64,000 bases of DNA from Alligator mississippiensis (lineage: Eukaryota > Chordata > Crocodylia > Alligatoridae). This document shows positions 23,460 through 33,689 of this stretch, one piece after another (the stretch's first letter is position 1; the number at the start of each line of letters is the position of its first letter). The translations under genes were made by a program, and so were the position numbers. The notes beneath the pieces were generated by a model. That model was given only the letters and a program-made list of their open reading frames with translations, did not search any database and was not told the origin of the DNA. The stretch is taken from positions 217,961,978-218,025,977 of the forward strand of contig NC_081828.1 of assembly GCF_030867095.1 (NCBI RefSeq), given 5' to 3'.

Positions 23460-24179
23460 CCTTCTAAATCAGGGCGCTCCGCTTGAAACGAGGCCCGATT
23501 TATATAAATAGCTCGCCGTTTCGAGCCCCATGCCGATGACTGGGCAGGGTACAGGCCTCGTACGCCGTATCCAGTCCGCTCGCCACACCCATCTCTGCGA
23601 GCGGCGAACGCTTATCCTTGCTGCGTTACTGAATTACAGCGCAAATATCCCCTGATGCAATGCCGCAACCATCCTGGTAAAGTAGGGAAAGAGACCAGCC
23701 AGCCAGCAGCGCGGCCAGGGAGCCCAGGGGAACCACAGGGCTGGGAAATAAAACTTCCCCAGGCCCGGCGAAGATGCCCCGAAGACGCGTGCCATACCGT
23801 GTGGGCCAAACGCACACGGAGTCGAGCTGGGGGGACTCGAGGGGGGATACCAGTCCAACCAGTGGCCGGCTCCAGCAGGGACAGTGACCTCAGCCTCTTC
23901 TGCTCCAGCGCCACAAAGACTTCCCCAACGGCTCCCACTTCCTGCGTCCGGGACGACCCAGCCCCAGCCCCAGACAGATGCTGCAGGATGCGCCCCCCGC
24001 CGCTGCGCTTCCTGTCGCTTGTGCCAGGGCCCGGCAGGGCTGCGCTCCATCCCCCCCCCCCCGCCTGCCACACCCATCAAGGCACCCCCCCTCCCCCCAA
24101 AACCCTGTACCCTCCCCCACCAACCCCCCACCCAGGGAGGGCTCCAAGACTGGGTTCAGGTGTCCAGAGCCAAGCATTT

Positions 24180-24450
24180 GGGGGGGGGGAGGGAGGGTTG
24201 CAATGGGACTTGGGGGGGGGGGGTCAGAAGAGTTGCAAAGGGGTAGTTTTGAAAAGGGGGGGTGAAAGGGGAAGCGTGTCGGGGGGGTGCAATGGGGTGT
24301 TTGCAGGGGGGGGTCAGAAGAGTTGCAAAGGGAGAGATTTGAAAAGGGGTGAAAAGGGGGATGTGAGGGGCGGGGCTTGGCGGGGGGGTTGAAAAAGGGG
24401 AAGCTTGCGGGGGGGTTCAAGGGGGGGAAGAGCTTCAGGGGGTTATGGGG
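24180..24450 (+). repeat. G-run tandem repeat beside the promoter
   Basis: Degenerate repeat units contain 'ggtcagaagagttgcaaag' (at about 24222 and 24309) and 'gaaaagggg' steps separated by runs of 5 to 10 G. Many closely spaced G-runs would allow G-quadruplex folding of the plus strand. The G-richness is strand-biased and distinct from the mixed GC of the island core. Confidence 0.75.
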
Positions 24451-24599
24451 GGGGGTGTTGCAGGCGTGTCCCAGCCTGGTCCCGGCTCGTGGGGGGCAGC
24501 ATGGGGGGGTTCCCCCACCCCGCCCTGCCCTGCCCTGCCCAGCTCGAACATGGCGCCCCCCGGCCCGCGTCCCCCCTCACAGCCCGGCGCGGCGCTCAC

Positions 24600-24800
24600 C
24601 CGGGGCCGGTGCGAGCCGCCTGCGCCGCCAGGACGGAGCCGCCGGTGAGTGTCGCCCCGCGGGCCCGGCCGGGAGGGAGGGAGTGAGGACGAGCAGCGTG
24701 GAGGGCGGCGGCCCGCGCGGGGGAGGGAAGGAGGGAGGGATAGCCTCCACACGCCCCTGCTGCCTCACCGGGACGATCGACCTTGCTGGGCGAGGAGGCG
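24600..24800 (-). other. Candidate first exon, minus strand
   Basis: Minus-strand DNA downstream of the CCAAT boxes ends at a consensus donor (CCCCGG|GTGAGC, exon end at 24600). No clear ATG-led frame is seen, so it could be 5' UTR. The upstream limit is a guess based on distance from the CCAAT boxes. It would be exon 1 of a gene running left, possibly the one with the 16.6 kb exon. Confidence 0.3.
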
Positions 24801-24816
24801 GGATCTCCATCGCCGG

Positions 24817-24883
24817 CCAATAGCGGCGCGCCGCGGCCGCCGCCGGCCAATGGCGGCGAGCGCGGGAGGCGAGGGGCGGGGCC
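24817..24883 (+). promoter_or_regulatory. CCAAT boxes and GC box
   Basis: Two GGCCAAT motifs 30 bp apart and a GGGGCGGGGCC box lie 40 to 100 bp upstream of the plus-strand donor at 24920. This is the usual NF-Y and SP1 spacing of a TATA-less promoter. Their use is inferred from motif and position only. Confidence 0.5.
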
Positions 24884-24920
24884 GGCGGCGGCGGCTGCTG
24901 AAGCCGGGCAGCGAGTTCGG
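24884..24920 (+). other. Candidate first exon, plus strand
   Basis: Short GC-rich segment between the GC box and a good splice donor (TTCGG|GTGAGG). It would be a short 5' UTR exon of a gene transcribed to the right. A second plus-strand donor (GCCG|GTGAGT) after 24644 offers an alternative exon upstream. No coding exon of such a gene was recognised further right. Confidence 0.3.
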
Positions 24921-24984
24921 GTGAGGCGTAGTGTGCGGGCAGGAGGCTGCTGCCCTTCCTTTACACCGGGATACCTGTCCTAAC

Positions 24985-25004
24985 AGCTCAGCTCAGCTCA
25001 GCTC
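24985..25004 (+). repeat. (GCTCA)n short tandem repeat
   Basis: Four tandem copies of a GCTCA pentamer are followed by a variant GCTCG, at the right edge of the CpG island. Confidence 0.8.
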
Positions 25005-25354
25005 GGCATTGCCTCCCCTACTGTAACAGTAAATCTAGATAGTATCACTGTCTAAACGTAGGAGTTTGCTTTCCAACTGCGTTCTTTTCCCACTGCTGGG
25101 TAACCACTGTCCTCTGGAGAGTGGATCCTTTTGGGAGATTCCTACATTGTGCATCAGGTCTTTTTGGGTTTCCTTTCCCCTTTTCAAGGAGAGGATGGAT
25201 TTGTAATAAGAGACTAGAATAGCATTGGGCAGGGGTGATTTCAGGGCTGCTCCGTTTCAAGCACGGAGCAAAGCCTTCGAGATCTGCTAGCCATGCAGGA
25301 TGAGAGATGGTCCGGGCTGCAGTTTATAAATGCCGTATAGACCAAAACAAGACA

Positions 25355-25405
25355 CATTTGGATGATCTGTAAGGTCCCTTCCAGCCCCAAACACCTATAA
25401 AGCGA
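25355..25405 (+). mobile_element. CR1 3' tail fragment
   Basis: About 50 bp of the plus-strand CR1 tail ('ggatgatctgtaaggtccct', 'tccagcccc', 'cacctataaa') abuts the left end of the PLE copy. It may be the target into which the PLE inserted. Confidence 0.5.
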
Positions 25406-25985
25406 TGAAGACAACCCCTCTGTCTCCAATGTCTCAGTTCGAAGCCTCAAAGGGGATTTACAAAACACCTTTCACAGGCGAGCCCACGAACTTCACTTCA
25501 TAAAGCTACTGGATACAACAAATCAAGGACTAAATACAGACATTGGATTTATGGCACATCATAACCTGCCTACCATCGGATAGCCCCAGGTAATCTCTCT
25601 ACATTTTACCAGCTACCTTGTATCACTAAGTCAACATACCCCTCTTTCCCCACCCCGCACCTACCTGTCTCACACCCATTAACTCCTATCCCCTCTGATC
25701 TTCCCTGCCATGCACCGGCATTTACATTTGCATTTTCACAGACCTGCATTTTGCATGTTGGCTTAAGCTATTCCACCCAGAAGAGCACACAAACACCAGC
25801 AGGCTCTCCCTATGCTTGAGGAAGAGTGTTTGTGCCCAAAAGCTTGGAAAGAACAATTTTTCCAACTATTTAGTCCGTCTAATAAAAGATATCACATTTA
25901 CCCAGAGAACCTTGTCTGCCTGTGTCCTTCAGCCAACAAACAATACCCCCTGAGAGACCAAAAGGACCTTGGGAAAGATATTTAA

Positions 25986-26618
25986 ATGTGTGTGAGTGCT
26001 AAGGATGCAGCCATCCGGATACCACGTGAAGAACTGCTGCAGTACAGAAGAAAACCCCCCACAAATCGCACACCGCTGGTTATGACGTATCACCCCTCCC
26101 TCGAACCTGTACAGAAAATCCTCAAACAACTGCAACCCATACTAGAAAGGGACCCTATTCTTAAAAAGATCTTCCTAGAGCCACCCATCCTAGCCTTCAA
26201 CCAAGCACCAAACCTCGCCAACCGCATCACCAGAAGCAAACTTCCTCAGGCCCAGAACACACCAAAAGGATCCAGACCGTGCCAGGACAAGAAATGCAAA
26301 CCCTGCCAACACATCTCCACCACCCCCACTATTACTGCACCCCACAACAGAGCCATCGGCATCCCTGCATCTTACAGCTGCACCTCCAGAAATGTACTAT
26401 ACCTCATCCAACGCACCAAATGCCCTGATGGAAGATATGTAGGAGACCAAACAACAACTGCGCACCAGGATGAACACACACCAGACGTCCATCAAAGACA
26501 AGAATACCCAAGTACCGGTGGGGGCACATTTCTCCCAAGAAAACCACTCTCTCTCCAATCTCTCAGTCCTGATCCTCAAAGGGAACTTACAAAACACTTC
26601 CCAGAGATGAGCCTATGA
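25986..26618 (+). pseudogene. PLE C-terminal ORF with zinc-knuckle-like and GIY-YIG regions
   Basis: The 210-codon frame reads 'TPLVMTYHPSLEPVQKILKQ', 'LQPILERDPILKKIFLEPPI', 'LAFNQAPNLANRI', then a Cys cluster 'PCQDKKCKPCQHI' and 'SRNVLYLIQ', 'CPDGRYVG'. In Penelope-like elements the conserved pattern is a CxxC-type cluster followed by NVVYLIxC and YVGET, the start of a GIY-YIG endonuclease that cuts the target. Here the first Cys after LIQ is missing and the YVG is followed by a changed residue, and the frame drifts after it. The expected C-terminus ('YINLLDTKNHGLNIDIGF') appears at about 26625-26690 in another frame. The first codons come from the upstream repeat boundary. It is a dead fragment: the RT domain is not here. 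Confidence 0.7.
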
Positions 26619-27005
26619 GCTCCACTACATCAACCTCCTGGATACTAAAAATCATGGACTAAATATAGACATTGGATTTACGACACATTATAACCTGCCT
26701 GACATCTGACTTCCCAGGTATCTCTCCACTTTCATGCCCCTTCTCTCACCCTCCCTCCCTCAGCCTGTCTCTCACCCATTGACTCCTCAATCTACATTTT
26801 CACTGACGGCCTGTCTTGTATGCAGACCAGCCCAGCCACTGGCTTTACTTTTCATTCCCTCCAGGAAGAGCACACACCAACTGCTGACACTTCCTTAGCC
26901 CGATGAAGAGTTTTTTAACCCGAAAGCTTGCTTAATAATTGTTTTCCAACTATTTAAGTTGGCCTAATAAAAGATATCAGATTCACCCAGAGAACCTTGT
27001 CTGCC
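26545..27005 (+). repeat. Right direct repeat of the PLE
   Basis: It matches 25406-25940 in order: the post-GIY-YIG C-terminal coding region, a C-rich spacer ('ctgtctctcacccattgact' here, 'ctgtctcacacccattaact' in the left copy), the 'gaagagcacacac' block and the tail. Divergence between the two repeats is obvious, so they are old or came from different source copies. Confidence 0.7.
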
Positions 27006-27317
27006 TAAGGATGCGGACAAGCACCAGCCCAGCTTTCCAAAAGCACTTGGTTGCCTCCTTTCCACTGATTCCAGGAGGAGTTAAGCTCTGAGGCACTTCT
27101 GAAAATCCCACCAGATGCCTATGTGCATCCTTAAGCACCTAAACATTTTAAACATCTGGCCCTTGGCCTTCAGTCCCACAGTGCTGCCTTTACTCGCTCT
27201 TCCTCTTGAGTGACTGTGCCATGAAGACCGCATGCTGCAGGCACGCAGAAGGTAAAAGGCAAGGGAGCAGAATACAACTGTGTGGTCCTTTGGAGATGCA
27301 GGAATGTCAGGAATCCT

Positions 27318-27440
27318 GAATCTCAGTGATTCAGAGCCCAGAAGGGACCGTTGTGATCACCCAGTCTGAACTGCTGCAATAATGGGTTTTATCCTGGCTG
27401 GTGCTGTGATCTCCCAGAGGGGTCATCCTGTATTTACTGA
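27318..27440 (-). mobile_element. CR1 3' end fragment, older subfamily
   Basis: The plus strand reads 'cagagcccagaagggaccgt', 'tgtgatcacccagtctgaac', the reversed tail of a CR1 subfamily with 'GATCATCTAGTCTGACC'-type consensus, common in turtles. It is distinct from the 'gtcggaagggacctc' tails elsewhere. Confidence 0.65.
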
Positions 27441-27942
27441 AGTCAAAGGGAGTTTTCACATTGACTTAATTGAGGAGAGCATGGAGTTAAAGGCACTTGC
27501 AGAAGGCGCTCAGGGCCAGACCCACAGGGCCTCTTTCTAGTCTGGTCCTGTGAGCTCTGCCTTTGAACTTCATTACAAGGCAAAAAAAATAGTCTCTGTG
27601 CTGGGATGACAGAAGGAAAACATCCTGGGGAGGTCATGTGTAGCCTTGAGTTACCTTTCATAAATACAGGAACAGCTGGAAGGCCCATGTTTGATTAAAT
27701 AAGGGAAAAAGCATACAGTACATGCCCTATATGATATTCTGGGCCCTAAGCAGTTCTGCCATTCTGCTGATTTATAGCTAGAGATTAAGGGATTTGCTTT
27801 TCAGTTAAATGATTCTCCTCAAACTACCAAGTGGGGGAGAAAGGGGATTTCTAATCGTGTCATTGTCTCTATGAAACCAACCCTGGGAAACACCCCCTCA
27901 CTTTCTCTTTTACCATGTTCAGTGCATGACTTGCAAATCACT

Positions 27943-28183
27943 GGGTGAATCTACATGTTCATTAATGCATCTTAGATACTGCACATTTCATTTACTACTT
28001 CCTTAATAAAGGACTAAAGTTACTGCTCATTAGCACTGGCGCATGGTTATTTAGTGATGCCCACTGCACAGTAGCCTAATAACACTGTGCAGTAGGCTAT
28101 TAGCACAGCTTTTGCTGTGACACACTCCTGTGCAGCGTTATTATGCCAATGAGCAGATAGGGCACCTACTTGTAGATGCACCC
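27943..28183 (+). mobile_element. MITE family M, copy 1
   Basis: A 241-bp element with inverted ends (GGGTGAATCTACA and, at the right, TGTAGATGCACCC), flanked by the direct trinucleotide ACT (27940-27942 and 28184-28186). The interior begins with 'tgttcattaatgc' and holds short palindromes around 'ctgtgcagtag'. It has no ORF. The short TIR and 3-bp duplication resemble PIF/Harbinger-like MITEs; crocodilian genomes are known to carry a MITE called Chompy, but I cannot confirm identity by eye. Confidence 0.85.
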
Positions 28184-28771
28184 ACTGAGAGTCACTTCCA
28201 TCATGAGCTGCTATTCCCATACCTGAGTGGGGCCCAAGGACCGTGAGAGGGAGACATCCTGGTACCCCAAAAAGCTTCCAGCTGTAGAGAGCATAACTAG
28301 AGATGACAAAAGGCCATGTGATGAGGAGAGGGAAGGAAAGGCTCCTGGGAGAGAGCTGTGTACAAAGAGCTCTGCTCCCTTGGGCCCTGCTGCTGTCAAG
28401 AGTTTTATGCAAACAGAGCCCGGTGCCAGCCAAGAGCTGTTTGGGAGACTGGGCCTCGGTTTGAGTACTTGGGTACCCAAGAGGAAGGACCTAGCTACTT
28501 CTATGGGACCAGCAGGATATTGTCCCCCAGCATTAAGTCTCCTCCTGATCTCTGATGGCTGGATTGCTTTAAGGCCCTGAAGCATGGTATGGAAACCCCT
28601 TCCAGAATTGTGGCATATTCCTGAGGTGCAAATAAACCACCAGGTGCATTTTCCATCTCATGAAGCTGCTGGCCACGACACTCACCTGTGGCAATGAGTC
28701 TTGCCGTGTAATTGCACGTGTGAAAAACATTTCCTTCTGCTGGTTTGATAGTTGCTGCTTTCAATTTCACT

Positions 28772-28996
28772 GGCTGTGTCTACACAAGACACCTAATAAC
28801 ACTGCAGTAGTGTGCCAGGCAACACCCCTGCTAATACGTGACCACGCTGTAGTATTACACTACTGTGCACTTAGTGTCTGAAAAAACCCGTGTGCAGTAG
28901 CACCAGTTACCGCTCATTGATTTAGTTCTTGGTTATGCAAGTACTAAACGTAATGCGCAGTAACTATGGTGCGTTAATGAACATGTAGACACATAC
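28772..28996 (-). mobile_element. MITE family M, copy 2 (inverted)
   Basis: A 225-bp copy in reverse orientation. Its ends are GGCTGTGTCTACA and TGTAGACACATAC and it is flanked by ACT on both sides (28769-28771 and 28997-28999). The right part reads 'gcgttaatgaacatgtagac', the reverse complement of the 5' end of the other copies. Confidence 0.85.
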
Positions 28997-29532
28997 ACTG
29001 TCTTATTCTTTATTCTGGTGTTATCAGAAAGGATGGGCAGAAGTTCCTGATCTTCCCTCTTCAGACCAACTGCTAGTTGTATATACTTTTATCACGTCCC
29101 TTCTTATTCACCGCCTTTCCACGGGAAACAATCCCAGACTTTTCTCTCTCTTCACACAAAAGCTCTCCCAGCACTTTGCACACTCTTCTTGCCCTTCTCT
29201 GAGCTCCCTTTAATTCTGCAATATCCCTTTGGAGACAGAGAGACTCTGCAGACAGCATCCCAGAGGAGGCTGCAGCACTGGTTTGTCCTTTCATTTAATC
29301 TTTTCTGTCTCACTCTCCATCCCCTTCATGATGGAAAATGAGACAGAGAACATCGTTTTTGCTTTCTTGACCTCAACAGGATGGCAAGCTGTCTACAGCT
29401 CCCTTTCCCAAGTAATTTAAGTAATTAAAAAATCCGATTCTAATGGAGTTACTCCTGCTTCTTAGAGGTGACTGAGAGAAAGGTGAAGGCTTGAATAATC
29501 CTGGAGCTATAGTCCATTGTTTATTTCCAATG

Positions 29533-29783
29533 GGTGCATCTGCACATTCATTAATGTGCCTTAGACACTGCATTTACTTTAGTACTTGCTTAATAAAGTA
29601 CTAACTAAATGCGCAGTACTAGAGTTACTGCACAGTAGCATTAGCACACTCTTTTTTGTAACGCCTACCGCACATTAGCCTAATAATACTGTGCAGTAGG
29701 CTATTAACACAAGTTGTAACCTCCACACTAGTGCACAGTGTTATTAAGCTAATGCACAGTAAGCGTCTTGTGTAGACGCGCCC
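29533..29783 (+). mobile_element. MITE family M, copy 3
   Basis: A 251-bp copy with ends GGGTGCATCTGCA and TGTAGACGCGCCC, flanked by AAT (29530-29532 and 29784-29786). The internal sequence is closely similar to copy 1, including 'cctaataatactgtgcagta'. Confidence 0.87.
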
Positions 29784-30317
29784 AATGAATAGTTAAGACA
29801 TTCTCCACAGATTTTATGATGGACATTTAAGATCACACCACCTCACATTTGAGTTTTCTTGTTGCAACACAACCAATATGCGCCCATTTTATGTATCTGA
29901 GCATCAATTTATAATGCCCAAAGGAAGGGCACAGAGGCCCCATTTATACACTCATGTGTTCTTCTGATTCCCCTATTAAAATATTTTTGTGCAATATTAT
30001 TGTAAAAAAATAGCCCTTATGGTCAAAACTTCGGTCTTCTGTTGGGATGCCGGATAATCTCACAGTAGCAGCAGCAACAAGAGAATTCACATCCTTTTGC
30101 TCCAAACCACGCTGTGTCTTCCAGTTGGGCAAAACAAAAATCTCCACTCCTTGCTAGTAGTACAGTAGCTACGACACATGTGAATAGTTCTCTTTCCATC
30201 CAGCACAGAGCAGCATCGTACCCATGGACGCTGGCCAGTTCTTTGTATGTATCATGGTATGGACAGAGGTCTCTGCCCTGCTGCTGGCTTTCCACTAGCA
30301 AACCAAAGACTTAGAAA

Positions 30318-30410
30318 TCATAGAAATAATAGAGAAGTAGGGCTGGAAGGGACCTCGAGGTCATCTACTCCAATCCCCTGTCCGAGGCAGGAAACGGCTT
30401 GTGTCCCGAC
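30318..30410 (-). mobile_element. CR1 3' tail fragment
   Basis: The plus strand carries the reversed tail 'gggctggaagggacctcgag', 'gtcatctactccaatcccct', preceded by 'atcatagaaataatag', the terminal repeat end. Under 100 bp remain. Confidence 0.75.
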
Positions 30411-31369
30411 TTGTGTCTCCCTAAACTACTCAACCCTCAAGAGTGCAGGATTACAGTCTAGAGCTTCCAAAAAAGCCAATTAAAAACAAAATAAACCTCA
30501 CTCAAAAGTCTTTGTGGGGAAGCCCTGCCAGACTCCAAATGAGGACACAGCTGCCAGAACAGGAATTTCGGGGGCTGAAGAATAATCGACTGGCCACCGG
30601 AGCGGACGTTAGGGAGGTGATCTCTGAGTTTAAGGCCATGAGAAATAATCTCACATCCAAGATTTTAGCAGGGAAGTAGAAAGACGCTGACTTAGAGCAG
30701 GGAATCACCGTGTTAAAGCTTGGCCGAGGAGAAACATTGAGAGACAGAGAAGCGCTGAGATGCCCAGCGCTGCCGCGGCAGGGAACACAACCAGCCGAAA
30801 GGAGCATATGTGGACGATAAAGGGTGAGTGACACCAGCACGCAGGGGCTGCCTGAGACACGGAGGAAGTAACCCAATCTGTGTATGAACTGTTAATGGCA
30901 GGGTCCTCAAATCCAAGCAGTCTGGAGGAGGTGCAAGCGGACAGAGAGCACAGGGCATGATTCCCTCCCCCGGGGCCTCATTGTGAAATATCATTACCCG
31001 CAGAAACAAACTTAATTATAAAAGAATCCAGAGAGCAGCCAAGCTCTTACATGAAGGCCACAGCTGCAGTGCTTCCAAAGACATTTCCTTTCTCACTTTA
31101 GAAGCAGAGAGATAGGGAAATGACAGCATCACTCAGGAGGCTGGACAGCCCCTGCAGTTGAGGAGTCCCAGCTCAATCCCCATTCACCTTGTTTGTGAGA
31201 CCTCAAACAAGACAAGATATGTGCCCCCATCCCTGGGGACGGAAGTCCAAATTGGGGGCAGACAGGAGGAGGCTCCAGAGGCAGAAACTAGTGGTAAACT
31301 GATGGAGGAAAACTCTCAGCAAACAGCAATACTGAAGAAAAGGAGGACTGGAAGAGATAAAGGCTTCTA

Positions 31370-31623
31370 GGGTGCGTCTACATGTTCATTAATGTGCTGT
31401 AATTACAGTGCATTACATTTAGTACTTGCATAACCAAGTACTACATTAATGTGCAGTAACTGGCACTACTGCACGGTAGCATCAGTGCACGGCTTTTTAG
31501 TGACGCTAACTGCACAGTAGCCTAATACTGCTGTGCAGTAGCATATTAGCAGGGGTTTCACCCAGCACGCTACTGCGCAGTAGAATTCGGCTACTGCAGT
31601 TAGTGTCTCGTGTAGACACGCTC
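31370..31623 (+). mobile_element. MITE family M, copy 4
   Basis: A 254-bp copy with ends GGTGCGTCTACA and TGTAGACACGCTC, flanked by CTA (31367-31369 and 31624-31626). The central 'tgctgtgcagtagcat' and 'tactgcgcagtag' palindromes are shared with the other copies. Confidence 0.85.
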
Positions 31624-31639
31624 CTAGGGAAGGTATTGG

Positions 31640-32930
31640 CGGTGGCAGAAGGGAAACTAGACAGGAAGACTCCACCCCCGAAGCATTGCCTGAAGGTTTC
31701 CTGGGAGCCATCATAAATGAACAGCTGAACAGTAATTTGTTTGAAATCAGGGGAGGCACGACCCTGCTACAGCTGTGCTCCACTTGCTACTCAGCAGAGC
31801 AGGACAAGGGGAGGAGTGGACACGGGGGTCCCAGGCAGAGGGAGGGGGTGCACTTCTGAATACACCTTCCTCGTGGAGGGATCAAGTAGCAGTCGGTCCC
31901 TAAAGGCGAGGCTGTCCCAGAGCTGGAGGATGGATCCCCTTTGGACTGCAAGGCAAACAGTTAAGGTGTTCAAGGGGACTGCACAGGGGTTTGGAGTCTG
32001 GCTTAAGCCATGTCTCTATTTGCCCTGCTCTGCTGCAGCAGACTGCGGACATCACTGCCAACCTGCACGAGAGGACCCCTCTGACAGCTCGACGTGGATC
32101 CATTCAGCCGTTGTGCTGAAGCATGACGTGCACCGAAGGAAGGCACTACTACAGCCAGCAGACAGCAGAGAATCCAGACACACCTCCATCCAGCTTTTGG
32201 AGGGCTGCAAAAGTCTTACGTCACTGCCCAGAGGTAGCAGAAAGGAGAAAGGCAGTCACTGTAGAGGGCTTTGTGCATGCACACCCAACATTTTGCTGGA
32301 CACATTAGGCCTTCTGTGCTATTATTTAATGTCACACTTGTATTCAAATGATGGCAGATGCAGGAACCAGGAAACTAGAGGGGAAAGTGATAAAGGAAAC
32401 AGCTACGGAGGTTGACCAACAAATCCATCATTATTCAGGCGCTCCGATGTGAATACAGCACCGTCAGAAAGACGGGAGATCTTTGCTGCGCAAGGATTCA
32501 TGCCTTCAGACATCTGTCATGTTTCTCAATAAGTAAGGAGCTGTTCTCAGCTGGCTCTTCCCATTAATGTCACATCTTTGTTAAAGGGTTCAATAATGAC
32601 ATTAAAAGGGAAACAGCCCTGGCAGAAACCTCTCCAGGGAAAAACTATGCTTGAGTGATTTTACTTTGTGAAAAACATTTCTAGAAGGGCTTGTTTATGG
32701 GCACTTCCTGGAAGCTGGCACTCTGCTCCAGCTGGACAAAAGAAAACAGGAGTGGGAAAAACACTGGCTAAATTGGCGAAACATTTACCTTTCCAGCTTA
32801 AAGATGGGTTTAAGCAAGAGGAAGGATGTTTTGTGTTATCATGGGCACGGCTGCTCGGTCTCGGGGTAAACGCCAAATCCAAAGGGAAAAACAATACAAA
32901 GAGTGTTGAAGATTTTTTTTAATGCCGCAA
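31640..32930. other. No gene recognised
   Basis: Unique-looking DNA of medium GC. The 224-codon plus-strand frame at 31741-32415 has no domain, start context or splice sites that support a gene. A hexameric T run near 32910 is the only visible repeat. Confidence 0.35.
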
Positions 32931-32934
32931 CACC

Positions 32935-33130
32935 GTGGCATAGGGGCTCACAGGTTGGATGAAACAGGAGAAAGACCAAACTGTATTAGTCAGAGGATGA
33001 GGCCCCAGCCATGAAAAAGGCAAATGCAATCCTAGGATATATTTCCGGTAGAGAGGGGGAAATGTTCATTTTAGCTGATGAAGACACGCTGAGACCTCAC
33101 CTGGAAACACTGTATTTCCTTGCGTACAAC
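32935..33130 (+). mobile_element. CR1 ORF2 fragment
   Basis: The plus-strand translation gives 'KANAILGYISGREGEMFI' and 'ADEDTLRPHLETLYFLA', the CR1 ORF2 C-terminal region. It is interrupted before the continuation at 33690. Confidence 0.65.
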
Positions 33131-33469
33131 ACACCCTGGAATAAGATACCTTGATTTTGAACGGCAGAACAAAGAAGAAAAGATCTTTCCTTGTAGGAGC
33201 GGACTAGCCAGAGCTAGGGAACCAGGCCTGCTCATTGCCTTGCTCCCCGTGGATCCCCCGCAGGCTTTATTTTTGCTTTTGCCTGGCAGAAGCTTAAGGC
33301 AGAAACTGCTGTTACCATAATTCCTCAATTATAACCTGCACAGCAATTCCCAACAGCTGGTTTGGGGAAAAACGACGTGTACTGTATGAGAGAAAACATG
33401 ATACTCCTTCACTTCTCTCAGCAGTGCCCTCCCCATTCTCCCCCCTTTCTCTATTCTTTGTATGTACAG

Positions 33470-33620
33470 TACCTTACTCCTTTCTGTTTAGTGCCCCCGT
33501 GCCTTGCAAGTCCACCCATAGCACCTGAGGAAGCAGGCCAGAGCCTACGAAAGCTCATGCCTCCGAGCAAGTTGCATTATACGGTGCCACGCTACCCTGC
33601 CATCTGGACTTGCAAAGTAC
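33470..33620 (+). mobile_element. Diverged PLE-type 3' tail
   Basis: It reads 'cacctgaggaagcaggccag' and 'cctacgaaagctcatgcctc', then 'acggtgccac'. This is the 'gaagtgggtct...cacgaaagctcatgct...aaggtgccac' type tail common in turtle and crocodilian genomes and related in structure to the other PLE tails here. It sits between two CR1 pieces and may be an insertion in that CR1. Confidence 0.5.
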
Positions 33621-33689
33621 ACCTGGGGTTGGGTATGTTCGCGAATGAGGATGTGAACTGGAACAAGCTCGGAGAAGGTCTGTGAGGCC

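Larger units (their letters stand above)
23460..24960. promoter_or_regulatory. CpG island, probable divergent promoter
   Basis: CpG dinucleotides become frequent from about 23,460 and densest at 24,540-24,940, in contrast to the CpG-poor flanks. The core has two CCAAT boxes (24817-24821 and 24847-24851), the second overlapping a GGCGGC-type motif, and a GGGGCGGGG GC box at 24873. Splice-donor-like sites point outward: CCGG|GTGAGC on the minus strand after 24600, and TCGG|GTGAGG on the plus strand after 24920. This is the layout of a vertebrate housekeeping-type bidirectional promoter. Which genes it serves is not readable here. Confidence 0.75.
25406..27005 (+). mobile_element. Penelope-like retroelement with tandem direct repeats
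   Basis: Two direct repeats (about 25406-25940 and 26545-27005) flank a partial ORF. Both begin in the region encoding the C-terminus after the GIY-YIG domain ('ctaaatacagacattggatt' in the left, 'ctaaatatagacattggatt' in the right). Both end with the tail 'gtctaataaaagatatca' or a close variant, then 'gagaaccttgtctgcc'. A tandem, head-to-tail arrangement in which the upstream unit is truncated is the pseudo-LTR organisation known for Penelope-like elements. The reverse transcriptase is absent from this copy. Confidence 0.75.

Noticed and set aside
23612-24924. Many overlapping long ORFs in the CpG island on both strands
   Set aside because: They follow from GC-rich composition: several overlap each other in five frames and consist of Pro/Gly/Arg runs without domains, and some begin at non-ATG codons.
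30443-30679. Frame with 'ISEFKAMRNNLTSKILAGK', which faintly recalls an L1 ORF1 coiled coil
   Set aside because: The resemblance is too short and there is no adjoining L1 sequence; the L1 RT lies about 5 kb away and is separated by MITEs and CR1.
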